64,000 nucleotides of DNA from an uncultured Lachnospiraceae bacterium (lineage in GTDB: Bacteria > Bacillota > Clostridia > Lachnospirales > Lachnospiraceae), in contig CANOMQ010000011.1 in NCBI GenBank assembly GCA_947567595.1, positions 43,741 to 107,740 on the forward strand, given 5' to 3'. How positions within the stretch are numbered: the first letter of the stretch is position 1; every line of letters starts with the position of its first letter. The notes beneath the pieces were generated by a model. That model made no database searches, had not been told where the DNA came from, and was given only the letters and a program-made list of their open reading frames with translations. Both the position numbers and the translations under genes were made by a program. This document shows, piece by piece, positions 25,403 to 34,700 of this stretch.

Positions 25403-27316
25403 ATGAACCAATATCAAAATTATCAGGCGTTTTTGGAGGATTTGACTGCTTGGGGTAATCAGGTATACGAACAACAGTTTGAATACTATCCGAAAAAAAC
25501 ACTTTACACGCTTTTGCAAAAGGCTACACAGAGCGCGGAGCAGGACGTTTTTTCGCCCTTTCTCTATATCACGCTTTCTGCGCATTTGGACGAGGACGAA
25601 ACCCTGCTGCTTGCAGCGGCGCTTTATGCGCAGCAGGATAAAAAGCGTCTTACGGCGGAATTTTTAAGCCTTTTTTTGCATGAGGAAGAGACGGATTTGT
25701 CGGGAACGGAATTGTTTTATCAGGCAAATCCGCTGCTTTTTGAGTGCAGGACGGATACTGAAAATAAGCAGGCGTATCTTCAAATTACCCCACGGATTTT
25801 GCTTTTTCTGCAGGGGATTTATTTGGAGCGGCAGGACATTTTAGGAATGGACTGGTATTATGATTTGGAAAATCCGCTTCCGTTTTTAGGAAAAGGGATT
25901 GCGTTATACCAAAAAATTATGGATTGTCTATCCAGCATTTCGGGCAGGAAGCTTGCCTATTTACAGGGGGAAAAAGGAAGCGGGCGCAAATTAAATTATG
26001 CGTATCTTGCCGCGCAGTACAATATGAATTTGGCGGTGATAGCTTATGCGGAATTGGAGTCGGAGCAGCAGCTTCGTGAGATACAGCGGGAATGCCTGCT
26101 CCATCATGCCATGTTTGTTATAGAGCTGCCACAGCAGGAGGACGACCTAGACCCGTTATTCCACTGGCTGGAACGCGAGGAAACCATTTTTCTTTTGGGC
26201 ACAAGGGCAAACCTGCATGGTGCGACTTCCCGGCAAAGACAATATCTTCCGTTTTCCATTTCTTCGCGGCAGGTATTGGAGGACAAGGAATTGTATGAAC
26301 AGCTTACGCTGCGCTATCCGTGGGAATGTGAGGAAATCCGAAAGGATTTTTTAAACCGCTACAATTTCCTTCCGGGCAGAATGCAGGATATTCTCGAGCT
26401 TGCAAAGGCTTATGCGCTTAGTCAGGGAAGCGCGTGCATTACCACGGACAACCTGCGCGGCGCGATACTTGGCGTATCCTCTCATTCGCTGGATCAGTAT
26501 GCGACAAAAATCCAGTGTCTCTATCGCATGGAGGAGCTTATTCTCCCCGATATGCCAAAGCAGAAGCTGTCGCACATCATCAACCGTGTCCGCAACCGCA
26601 AGCTTGTCTATGAGACATGGGGATTTTTGGAAAAGTCCGCGTATGGCAACGGTACCGCCATGATTTTTGCAGGTCCTCCCGGCACGGGTAAGACAATGGC
26701 GGCGCAGGTCATGGCGGGAGCGCTTGGCATGGAGCTTTACCGGGTAAATCTTCCTGCCATTGTGGACAAATATATCGGTGAGACGGAAAAAAAGCTGAAC
26801 CGTATTTTTGATGAAGCGGAAAAAAGCATGGCAATCCTTTTTTTTGACGAGGCGGACGTCCTGTTTTCCAAGCGCACGGAAATTAAGGAGTCCAATGATA
26901 AATACAGCAATATGGAGATTGCGTTTCTGTTACAGAAAATGGAGGAATATGAGGGTGTCAGCATTCTTGCGACCAATTACCTGCAAAATTTCGACAACGC
27001 GTTTCGGCGGCGCGTCAGTGACATCATTACGTTTTCACTGCCGGACGCGAAGCTTCGCCTGCAGATGTGGCAGTCAATGCTTCCGTCAAGGCTTCCGGTG
27101 TCCGACGAAATCAATTTTGAATTTCTCGCCGGGCAGTTTGAGCTGTCCGGCAGCATGATTAAAAATGCACTGATTTATGCAAGCTTTTTGGCGGCGGAGG
27201 ACGAAGAGCCGCAGCTTACGATGGGACAAATACTGAAAGGGCTTAGCCATGAGCTGGAAAAAAGCGGGAAGAAGCTCAGCCGTGGCGAGTATGGGGAATA
27301 TGGGCACTTATTTTGA
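25403..27316 (+). CDS. AAA+ ATPase 1 of the contractile injection system (Pvc15/Afp15-like)
   Basis: A 637-residue protein. The N-terminal half contains a degenerate P-loop (G-E-K-G-S-G-R-K) and the C-terminal half an intact AAA+ module. Walker A is G424-P-P-G-T-G-K-T, Walker B I-L-F-F-D482-E483-A-D, sensor 1 L-A-T-N, with an arginine pair in N-A-F-R-R-R. Afp15/Pvc15 ATPases are required for particle assembly. AAAGGAG supports the ATG at 25403; the open frame extends further left inside the activator gene. A paralogue with the same double layout is at 55.6 kb. Confidence 0.92.
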   Translation: MNQYQNYQAFLEDLTAWGNQVYEQQFEYYPKKTLYTLLQKATQSAEQDVFSPFLYITLSAHLDEDETLLLAAALYAQQDKKRLTAEFLSLFLHEEETDLSGTELFYQANPLLFECRTDTENKQAYLQITPRILLFLQGIYLERQDILGMDWYYDLENPLPFLGKGIALYQKIMDCLSSISGRKLAYLQGEKGSGRKLNYAYLAAQYNMNLAVIAYAELESEQQLREIQRECLLHHAMFVIELPQQEDDLDPLFHWLEREETIFLLGTRANLHGATSRQRQYLPFSISSRQVLEDKELYEQLTLRYPWECEEIRKDFLNRYNFLPGRMQDILELAKAYALSQGSACITTDNLRGAILGVSSHSLDQYATKIQCLYRMEELILPDMPKQKLSHIINRVRNRKLVYETWGFLEKSAYGNGTAMIFAGPPGTGKTMAAQVMAGALGMELYRVNLPAIVDKYIGETEKKLNRIFDEAEKSMAILFFDEADVLFSKRTEIKESNDKYSNMEIAFLLQKMEEYEGVSILATNYLQNFDNAFRRRVSDIITFSLPDAKLRLQMWQSMLPSRLPVSDEINFEFLAGQFELSGSMIKNALIYASFLAAEDEEPQLTMGQILKGLSHELEKSGKKLSRGEYGEYGHLF

Positions 27317-28154
27317 AGAAGAGCGTGAGCATTCACGCTGGGACAGCGGGCAGGCAATGCTGCATAGGGACGCTGTGAAAGACAAGAAGGACGAAAGCCG
27401 TGAAAAAGGGAACGAAGGCTACAGCGTGAGAAACTCCTATGGAACGCTCCGGTATCTCAAAAGGGATAAAAAAAAGCGGGAGTACCGGGAGGGCTTTGTC
27501 ATGGAGGCGTTTGAGGCGCCGGGAACGCCCCTTCATACGGATAAGGAAAAGCACCTAGACCGCAGCACCATGAAACGGGTGCGGCGCGTCGGTAAGCAGA
27601 CCTTGTATGCGTCCGAGACGCCTTTTGAAAATCAGGCGCTTTTTTTGGATATGGCAGGCAGCAAGCGGAGTAAAAAACTGATAAATTACCTAAAGGAGCA
27701 GCTTCATGCAAATGGTCATGAGACGATAAGGGATACCTTCGGCTTTTTGGATCAGGAGCCGGAGCGCATGGAGCTAGAGACGATGAAGGAAGGGCAGAAG
27801 GAGGCGCTGTCCCCCGAAGCCGTTCAGGCAGACCGGAAGGCTTCGTTGGAGGAGCGTGCGGACACCTACGGCAAGCGAATGGATACCCTAAACAGCCGCC
27901 TTCACAGAAAAGAGGCAAAGGAGCGTCAGCTTCGCACGGAGCTGCAGTTTATGCTGGAGGAGCGTGGGAGGGAGCAGGCGCGTGAAAACGAGGCAAAACG
28001 CGTCCAAAATGAGCAGGAGCCTTCGCAGAATGCCAAAGGAAAGCGCCAAAAGGACATTTTTCGGCAAAAGTACCAAAATTTTGAGGATAATATGGCGGAT
28101 ACGGGTTCAGAAAGTGGAATAGAAGAGGAGCCGGAGCCAAAAACAGAAATTTGA
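27291..28154 (+). CDS. Hydrophilic coiled-coil protein of the injection-system cluster, unknown
   Basis: About 287 residues, very rich in Glu, Lys, Arg and Gln with long predicted helices (about 185-260) and no membrane segment or Cys motif. I recognise no family. It overlaps the 3' end of the ATPase gene (start ATG 27291 or 27300, neither with a clear ribosome site), which suggests translational coupling and a role linked to the ATPase, such as an assembly factor or scaffold. It is the last gene before the gap that precedes the sheath. Confidence 0.65.
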   Translation: MGNMGTYFEEEREHSRWDSGQAMLHRDAVKDKKDESREKGNEGYSVRNSYGTLRYLKRDKKKREYREGFVMEAFEAPGTPLHTDKEKHLDRSTMKRVRRVGKQTLYASETPFENQALFLDMAGSKRSKKLINYLKEQLHANGHETIRDTFGFLDQEPERMELETMKEGQKEALSPEAVQADRKASLEERADTYGKRMDTLNSRLHRKEAKERQLRTELQFMLEERGREQARENEAKRVQNEQEPSQNAKGKRQKDIFRQKYQNFEDNMADTGSESGIEEEPEPKTEI

Positions 28155-28161
28155 CAAAAAA

Positions 28162-28226
28162 TTGTTTATTTTTTTGAAAAATGTTGTAAATTGTTTAGAA
28201 TTTTGTTTAGTAGAGCGTTTTATAAT
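28162..28226 (+). promoter_or_regulatory. Candidate SARP-type activator site and promoter for the structural genes
   Basis: The heptamer TTGTTTA occurs three times, at 28162-28168, 28191-28197 and 28203-28209. The last two are 12 bp apart, followed 11 bp later by TATAAT (28221-28226). No good -35 box is present. SARP regulators typically bind heptamer direct repeats with about 11-bp spacing that replace the -35 region. Confidence 0.5.
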
Positions 28227-28310
28227 TATGAAATTAAGGGAGGCATAATAAGCCCCTTAATCAAAAAATACAAAACAGCATGTTGTGGGAAGTAAAGTTT
28301 TAAAAAGGAA

Positions 28311-28350
28311 AGGAGGCAGATGACACTGGCAACAGAGGCTGCCAGTGTTG
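28311..28350 (+). promoter_or_regulatory. Sheath-gene leader: strong ribosome site plus hairpin
   Basis: AGGAGG (28311-28316) is 41 nt from the sheath ATG, too far for normal use. A perfect 9-bp hairpin with an 8-nt loop (28323-28331 with 28340-28348, extendable by G-U pairs) lies between. Folding removes 26-30 nt and leaves about 11-15 nt between the ribosome site and the ATG. A 23-codon open frame also starts at 28320 and overlaps the sheath start. Confidence 0.6.
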
Positions 28351-28357
28351 AGAGATT

Positions 28358-30097
28358 ATGGCTGAATATTTATCACCGGGCGTATATGTAGAGGAATTTG
28401 ATTCAGGCGGAAAGCCGATGGAAGGCGTTAGTACAAGTACCGCAGGCTTTATCGGACTTGCAGAGAGAGGTCCGGCGGAAGGCGTGCCGCAGCTTGTCAC
28501 CAACTTTGCGGACTTTAAGAGGAAGTTTGGCGGATACCTTTCAGAGAATGAGTATGGCGAGTATCGTTTTCTGGCGTATGCAGTGGAGCACTTCTTTGTG
28601 AACGGAGGTTCGAGGTGCTATATTTCCCGTGTTGCGCCAAGCGACGCGAAGCCTGCGAGGGCAGTTGCTCCGGCTACGGAGTCCGTGCTTCGTCTTCGTG
28701 CAAAAAATCCCGGCTTATGGGGAAACAACATGAGCATTGTGGTAACACCCTCAAGCAAGGCAAAGACACAGATTTTAGAGGAGCTTGAGACAGCGGACGG
28801 AAAACAGTATTCCGTTAAAAATTCCGCAGGCTTTAACGAGGGAGATGTGGTTGTATATAAGGATATGACAAATGTCGTATACAACCGTGTTGTAAAGAGT
28901 CAGGACAATATCCTTGTCTTTGAAAAAGAGTTTGAGGTTGATGTTGTTGACAAAAACCTTTTGCCGACAAAGGTGATTTCAACCTGTGAATTTAATTTGG
29001 AAGTTAAGTATGACGACATTGTGGAATTTTATGAGAACCTGTCGTTTAACGTAGCGATACCAAATTATATTGAGAAGAAGACGGCAAAATCAGATTTGAT
29101 TGTTGCGGAATACATCGGCACAGCAAAGAAAACGGAAGCGGTTGCTCCATTTGATGAGATTGCCGGATTAGAGCCGGAGAAAGCATTCTGCGTTATTGCG
29201 CTTAAGGGCGGCAGTAATGGCTCTGTAGCGAATATCAGTGCGGCGGACTTTATCGGAACGGATAAGGGCGCAGGAAAGCGTACTGGTATTCAGGCATTTT
29301 TGGATAATGACAATGTTTCCATTATGGCAGTTCCGGGCGTGGTTGACCCCAACGTGCAGCTTATGCTGGTTGCGCACTGCGAGAACCTTGCAAGCCGTTT
29401 TGCGGTACTGGATATGCCTAGGGACGCAAAGAAGATGGACGACATCATCGCGCACAGGGAGATTGTGGACAGCAATTACGCGGCGATGTACCACCCGTGG
29501 CTTGAGGTGTTTGATCCATTGGATAAAAAGAATATGGCAATTCCGCCTTCCGGATCTGTCATCGGAATTTATGCCCGCAGCGATAATTCACGAGGGGTAC
29601 ATAAAGCGCCGGCAAACGAGACGGTACGGGCATGTGTGGGATTGGACTGCCAGTTCAACAAAGGAGAACAGGATATTCTCAACCCGAAGGGCGTGAATTT
29701 GATTCGCTCGTTCCCGGGGCAGGGAATACGTGTTTGGGGTGCGCGGACAGCCAGCAGCGATGGAAGTTGGAAATACATTAACGTACGCCGTTTGTTCATC
29801 TTTATTGAGGAGAGCATTAAAGCAAACACAAACTGGGCGGTATTTGAGCCGAATGATGAGGTTTTGTGGGTGCGTGTAAAACGTACAATTGATGTATTTT
29901 TAACAGGACTTTGGAGGTCAGGAGCGCTCGCGGGTTCTGCACCGTCAGAAGCATTTTTTGTTGACTGCGGCAGAAATACGATGAGCCAGGATGACATTGA
30001 CAATGGAAGACTTGTGTGTGTAATTGGTGTTGCACCGGTGAAACCTGCTGAATTTGTAATCTTCAGAATTTCACAGAAGACAGGCGATTCCGTATAA
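28358..30097 (+). CDS. Contractile tail sheath protein
   Basis: A 579-residue sheath subunit, recognised by the N-terminal signature M-A-E-Y-L-S-P-G-V-Y-V-E-E and by the C-terminal block with Y-I-N-V-R-R-L-F-I-F-I-E-E-S and the final strand that interlocks neighbouring subunits. The insertion between is of moderate size. It forms the contractile outer layer that drives the tube into a target. Only one sheath gene is present, whereas Afp and PVC have three. It is followed by the first tube gene 33 bp downstream. Confidence 0.97.
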   Translation: MAEYLSPGVYVEEFDSGGKPMEGVSTSTAGFIGLAERGPAEGVPQLVTNFADFKRKFGGYLSENEYGEYRFLAYAVEHFFVNGGSRCYISRVAPSDAKPARAVAPATESVLRLRAKNPGLWGNNMSIVVTPSSKAKTQILEELETADGKQYSVKNSAGFNEGDVVVYKDMTNVVYNRVVKSQDNILVFEKEFEVDVVDKNLLPTKVISTCEFNLEVKYDDIVEFYENLSFNVAIPNYIEKKTAKSDLIVAEYIGTAKKTEAVAPFDEIAGLEPEKAFCVIALKGGSNGSVANISAADFIGTDKGAGKRTGIQAFLDNDNVSIMAVPGVVDPNVQLMLVAHCENLASRFAVLDMPRDAKKMDDIIAHREIVDSNYAAMYHPWLEVFDPLDKKNMAIPPSGSVIGIYARSDNSRGVHKAPANETVRACVGLDCQFNKGEQDILNPKGVNLIRSFPGQGIRVWGARTASSDGSWKYINVRRLFIFIEESIKANTNWAVFEPNDEVLWVRVKRTIDVFLTGLWRSGALAGSAPSEAFFVDCGRNTMSQDDIDNGRLVCVIGVAPVKPAEFVIFRISQKTGDSV

Positions 30098-30130
30098 AAT
30101 TCCAGATGAAGAAAGGAGCGTTGTTAGGAA

Positions 30131-30556
30131 ATGGCTAGTACCCCATATGGAAAATTTAGATATAAGGTAGAAATAGACGGCTTAGAGGCCGGAGGTTTTT
30201 CAGAAGCATCCGGATTCGATGCATCAATTGATGTCATGGAATACCGTGAAGGCGATATGATTCAGACACCGATGAAGCTTCCGGGTTTGAAAAAATACGG
30301 AAACATTACGTTAAAGCAGGGCGTTGCGGATTCTATGGTAATGTACGAGTGGATGATTGCAGGTGTGGAAGGCGAAGTAGAGCGCAAGACCATTACAATC
30401 ACAATTTTGGACGAGACAGAGACAGCAACCGCGTCTTGGCAGGTAATCAATGCGTGGCCCGCAAAGTATACGGCGCCGGACTTCAATGCATTGTCTTCGG
30501 AAATTGCAATTGAGTCCATTGAAATTGCGCATGAAGGAATGACGAGAGTTTCTTAA
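30131..30556 (+). CDS. Inner tube protein 1 (gp19/Hcp-like)
   Basis: A 141-residue tube subunit. It shows the family pattern Y-K-V-E-I-D-G-L-E-A-G-G-F-S-E-A-S-G, then M-E-Y-R-E-G-D and L-P-G-L-K-K-Y-G-N-I-T-L-K, with a C-terminal I-E-I-A-H-E-G strand. Hexameric rings of this protein stack inside the sheath. An AAAGGAGCG ribosome site lies upstream. A strong GC-rich hairpin follows the stop. Confidence 0.95.
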   Translation: MASTPYGKFRYKVEIDGLEAGGFSEASGFDASIDVMEYREGDMIQTPMKLPGLKKYGNITLKQGVADSMVMYEWMIAGVEGEVERKTITITILDETETATASWQVINAWPAKYTAPDFNALSSEIAIESIEIAHEGMTRVS

Positions 30557-30593
30557 TAGATGAGTGGACGGTAAAACCATAATTTAGAATCAT

Positions 30594-30620
30594 GCTCCGG
30601 ATGCGGACAGCGTCCGGAGC
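30594..30620 (+). other. GC-rich hairpin after the first tube gene
   Basis: GCTCCGGA (30594-30601) pairs perfectly with TCCGGAGC (30613-30620). Three further inner pairs give an 11-bp stem with a 5-nt loop. There is no T run, so it is more likely an mRNA stabiliser or partial attenuator than a terminator, separating abundant sheath-tube mRNA from downstream genes. Confidence 0.65.
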
Positions 30621-30672
30621 AGAAAAGAAAACGTATCGTAGAAAACAGTAACAAGACAGGAGGAAACGGGAG

Positions 30673-31041
30673 ATGTTTGAGACTGAGTTTTCTTTTGTTC
30701 TGCCCAAAGGGTATATGGACAGAGAGGGGAATCTCCACAAAGAAGGAAAAATGCGTTTGGCTACGGCGGCAGATGAAATCATACCGCTGCGTGACCCAAG
30801 AGTACAGCAGAATCCCGGATACCTTGTAGTGATTTTGTTGTCCCGCGTGATTACAAGCTTAGGAACAATGCCTGCGGTGGATACAAAAGTAATAGAGGGG
30901 CTTTATACCATGGATTTGGCATACCTGCAGGATTTGTATGAGCGGATTAACCAAGCGGAGGTTCCCACATACCATGCGGTCTGCCCCCATTGCGGAAAAG
31001 AGATAGCAGTGCCCATAAATTTTATGGAAGCCGGGCAATAA
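30673..31041 (+). CDS. Small conserved tail-assembly protein
   Basis: A 122-residue protein: an N-terminal region (F-S-F-V-L-P-K-G-Y-M-D) followed by a helical part (V-I-L-L-S-R-V-I-T-S-L-G) and a C-terminal C-P-H-C-G-K-E hook. Proteins of this size and type lie between tube and DUF6760 genes in contractile injection clusters and resemble tail assembly chaperones. RBS AGGAGG-like (ACAGGAGGAAACGG). Only 2 bp separate its stop from the next start, a pairing reminiscent of phage G/GT chaperone genes, but I see no slippery frameshift site. Confidence 0.75.
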   Translation: MFETEFSFVLPKGYMDREGNLHKEGKMRLATAADEIIPLRDPRVQQNPGYLVVILLSRVITSLGTMPAVDTKVIEGLYTMDLAYLQDLYERINQAEVPTYHAVCPHCGKEIAVPINFMEAGQ

Positions 31042-31043
31042 AC

Positions 31044-31223
31044 ATGTATCCGGCTGACAAAATATATGAAGAGGCGGCTTTTATTGCGTACTATGTGCAC
31101 TGGAGCCGGCAGGACGTGCTGGACCTTACGCACCATGAGCGGCTTCGCTGGTGCAAGGAAATATCAGAGATTAACCGGAAGGTCAGTCATGAACCGCAAA
31201 AAGATGATATTTTCCGGCTATAA
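31044..31223 (+). CDS. DUF6760-like small protein
   Basis: A 59-residue protein with the motif Y-P-A-D-K-I-Y-E-E-A-A-F-I-A-Y-Y, then H-W-S-R-Q-D-V-L-D-L and H-E-R-L-R-W. This matches the short DUF6760 proteins seen in tail and contractile-system operons just after a chaperone-like gene. The start is the ATG at 31044. No function is established; tail assembly is inferred from position. Confidence 0.75.
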   Translation: MYPADKIYEEAAFIAYYVHWSRQDVLDLTHHERLRWCKEISEINRKVSHEPQKDDIFRL

Positions 31224-31268
31224 GCAGCAGAAAGGTCTGCTTACGAAGAAAGGATTTGTGATAGAAAG

Positions 31269-31709
31269 ATGTCAATGCAGAATAATCTTGCAAGGCGAAC
31301 GAAGTTTCGTGTAATCCTAAACGGAATGCCTTTGGGATTTTCCAAAATATCCAATATATCTTCTACAATGGAGTTTGAGACGGTGGTGGAAGGCGGGGTA
31401 AATGACAGGGTTCATTATCTGCCAAAGCCAAGACAGTCGATGGATAAGCTGATACTGGAATATGGAATTGCCAGCGGTGAGCTTACAAGAACCACGCTCA
31501 CGGCGGGATATGAGCTTGTAAGGGGAATTATCATCATGGTAATGCCGGAAACCGGAATGGTGCCGACTGCGACTTATCAGGCGAACTGGGGAATTGTGAC
31601 GAAATGGGAGATTGATACGCTGGACGCAGGAAGCAGCGGTCTTCTGATTAAGAAGGTGGAAATTTCCCACAACGGACTAAATGAAACCATTAATAAAATC
31701 GGATTGTAA
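31269..31709 (+). CDS. Inner tube protein 2 (tube-baseplate adaptor)
   Basis: A 146-residue gp19-like protein that diverges from tube 1: N-terminal F-R-V-I-L-N-G-M-P-L-G-F-S-K-I-S-N-I, then R-V-H-Y-L-P-K and a C-terminal V-E-I-S-H-N-G-L. Afp5/Pvc5-type proteins with this place in the operon form the first tube layer on the baseplate. The ribosome site is weak and distant (AAAGGA at 31249), implying lower expression than tube 1, as expected for an initiator ring. Confidence 0.9.
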   Translation: MSMQNNLARRTKFRVILNGMPLGFSKISNISSTMEFETVVEGGVNDRVHYLPKPRQSMDKLILEYGIASGELTRTTLTAGYELVRGIIIMVMPETGMVPTATYQANWGIVTKWEIDTLDAGSSGLLIKKVEISHNGLNETINKIGL

Positions 31710-31729
31710 AAGATGATTGGAACAGACAG

Positions 31730-34700
31730 ATGTTAAAGCTACGGGAGCCTTTTTCACAAAAAATACATCTTCATATCAGACAGAACATGCTACAGCGGCT
31801 GTGGGATAAGTATGTGCCGCAGTCTTCGGCAGCGTATGGGCAGATACAGCTTGTCTATTTAAAGAATATGCTGGGAGAGCTTGAGGAGCAGCCAAAACAG
31901 GTGAAGCTGTTGCTTTGGTTACTTCTGAAAAATAAAATCATGCAGATCAATCTCATGCAGTATCCCGCGTTGGTGAAGGTCGGGCAAAAGCAGATGGAGC
32001 GCCGTCTGCGGCAGATAGAGCGGTATTATGGTGCACAGCTAAAGAGCTGTGATTTTACAATGTTTCGGACGGTAAAACAGTATTTTGCGTTATTGGAGCA
32101 GGCACAGGAAAACAGCAGGCGTTATCAGGGCTGGCAGAACAGCTACCGGGAGATTGAAAAGCAAAGGGAGGAGTCCCGGTTGCTTTCTCTTTTTTCTGTG
32201 AAGCTGCAGGAGCTTGTGACGAAGCATTCCGAGGGTGCGCTGCGGACAATGGAGCGGGAATTTGTTTCTTCCTTGTCAAAGACGGAATATCAGACCTTGT
32301 CAGAGGAAATGATTTGGGGGGAGAAAACGGAACTGATTTCCTATCTAAGGGCGTGTGATACGGCACAGTGTGAAAAGATTATCAATGTGCTGGAAAGGGG
32401 AGTCAGGGACAGCCGGACAAGGGAGGTTTTGGAGGTTGTTTTTGAACAACCTGCAAAAGAAGAGCTGATTGCGGCGGTGGAGCGGTTGGAGCAGAAGGAA
32501 TTTTGTCTGTTTTATCATCAGGTGACGGAATTGGAAGATGTCGCTTCGCAGATGGTCGTATGGAAAGAAAAGCAGTCGGAGATGGTTCAGAGCATTGACA
32601 GGCTGGAAACGGTATTGCTGCAGCAGATGTGGGAGCAAGTGGAAGAAATGATGCGCCCATTGGAGCAAAATATTGTGCAGAATACCATGCAGGTATGGGA
32701 AAAAAATGTTTTGGAGCAAAATACCGTACAGTTATGGGGAAGAGATGTTTCGAGACAGGATGTGCTGCGGATACAGGAAAAGGAGCGGATATATTCCTTA
32801 CTGGAAACAGAATACCGGACATTTGCAGAGGAGCTGATTTGGAAGGAAAAGCCCGAGTTTATTGCATTTTTGAAGGAATGCAGCAAGGCACGGTGCAAGG
32901 AGATTGTCAAGGAACTGGAAAAAGACATACAAATGAATGCGGTTCTTTCCTCCGTTCAAAAGCAGTCCGTAAGAAAAAAGCTTGTCGGGGCAGGGCGTAA
33001 GCTGAAGCAGGACGAGTTTATCCGGTTTTACTGGCAGATTGTGGACATGAAGTATGTCAATCCGCCGCTTATTGTATGGAAAAAGAATAAAAGCGAAATG
33101 CTTCTTGCGATTGACGAAATGAAGCCGGAACGCCTGCAGGAGGTGTGGGCGCAGATGGAAGCGGTTCCTTCTGTGAAAGGCATGAAGTCCGTCTTTTCCG
33201 AAAAAGTGCTGCAATTGCAAAACGAGTACCGGCAGAAGGAAATGCAGAGTGTTCAGGAAGAGATTTCCACTGTTTTAAAAGAAAATGCTTTGGAGAACAT
33301 CACAAATATTGTGAATATCGGGCAATTGCTGCAGGATATTGGCAAGGCGCAGGAGGCAGGGAAGACAGAGAGGGCAGAAAAGGAACCGAGGGATTACACA
33401 ACCGAAAGCGTTGATTTGGTATTATGGGACGGTGTTTCTCAGATCATTCGCAGACTGGAACAGGAGCAGGAAATTCGTCAGAAACGCGTGGAACAACAGC
33501 AGCGACAGGCTGTTGCAGTATACCAAAAAGCATATCAGAAGATATTCAACACAGAAGAATTTATGACATGGCAGAAGGAAAACACGGAACGGCTTGTGGA
33601 GCAGACTTTCCTTGAACGCCATCATCAGCAGGAGAAGCTCACAAGGGAGGAAATGCAAAATATCCGTGAGTGGAGTAAGGCGCTTTTGGAGATTGATGTT
33701 ACAAAACAGGAGCAGTCAGAAATGGAAAATGCTCATGACATACAAGAGGGCAGAACGCAGTTGCTTCGCATGATTGAGCAAATGAACCATTACATTGAAA
33801 AGGAATATGGCTCCGAAAAAATAGTTGAACTGCTGACATCAGAAAATTTGCAATATATAGAGAAACAACATCATTTTAAGGATAAGCTCATATTAAACTG
33901 GCAGGAAAATCTTCTAAAAGATGAGAGAATACAGAATGCACTGGTATCTATTCAGAATTTGGAGGAGGAGCAGAGACAGAAATTCATTCAATCTATGGTA
34001 GACATGATGATTATCCGTCAGGAAATTACGCTGTCAGGGCGTGAACCGTCCGGCAAAGGAGCGGACATCACACAATTGCCTGACAGGGCAGAATACGCAG
34101 AACCGTTTTCTCAAAATATATCGTATATATCGGACATACCGTCCGCACAGGATAATGGATATGATTTCGAGGAGCGCGTACTGCGGACAGGAGACCGTGA
34201 ATTTGCGGCGAAGCTTCTGCAAATCGAGGACAAGGAATTTGCAGGGAGGCTGTTAAATATAGGAAACAAGGCATTTGTGGAAGCGCTTCTTCGGATAGAC
34301 GACCGGACAGTCATAGAGCGGCTTTTGCGGATAGACGACCGTGAAGCCGTGGAGCAGCTTTTGCAGGAAAATGACATACAGCAGTTAGATGTGCCATATG
34401 CAAAATTATGGGAGTGGGGCGAAACACTGCTGTTTCACCCGGACAATCAGCCGGAATGGGAAGACGGCGACCTCATATCGATGGAGCGGCAGGAAACGGT
34501 TTCCTTCGATGGAGCGCAGCAGGAGGACTTACAGACACAGGTAATCCGCCAGCAGATTGCAATGGCGAAGGACAGGAATTACCTTCAACGCTTAATCCGG
34601 CAGATTAACCATCAGACCGATGTGGAGCTGGTGTACACCGATAATCAGCTCAGGCTGCCGCAGGTTCAGACCTTGCTGCAATATATCCGGGAACTGGACG

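Noticed and set aside
28320-28391. 23-codon leader peptide gene before the sheath
   Set aside because: Its ATG is only 3 bp from AGGAGG, too close for efficient initiation, and its sequence has no leader-like features; kept only as an alternative in the hairpin finding.
30673-31223. Programmed frameshift between the two small tail-assembly genes (phage G/GT style)
   Set aside because: The genes are separated by a stop and a new ATG with a 2-bp gap, and no slippery heptamer is visible near the first stop.
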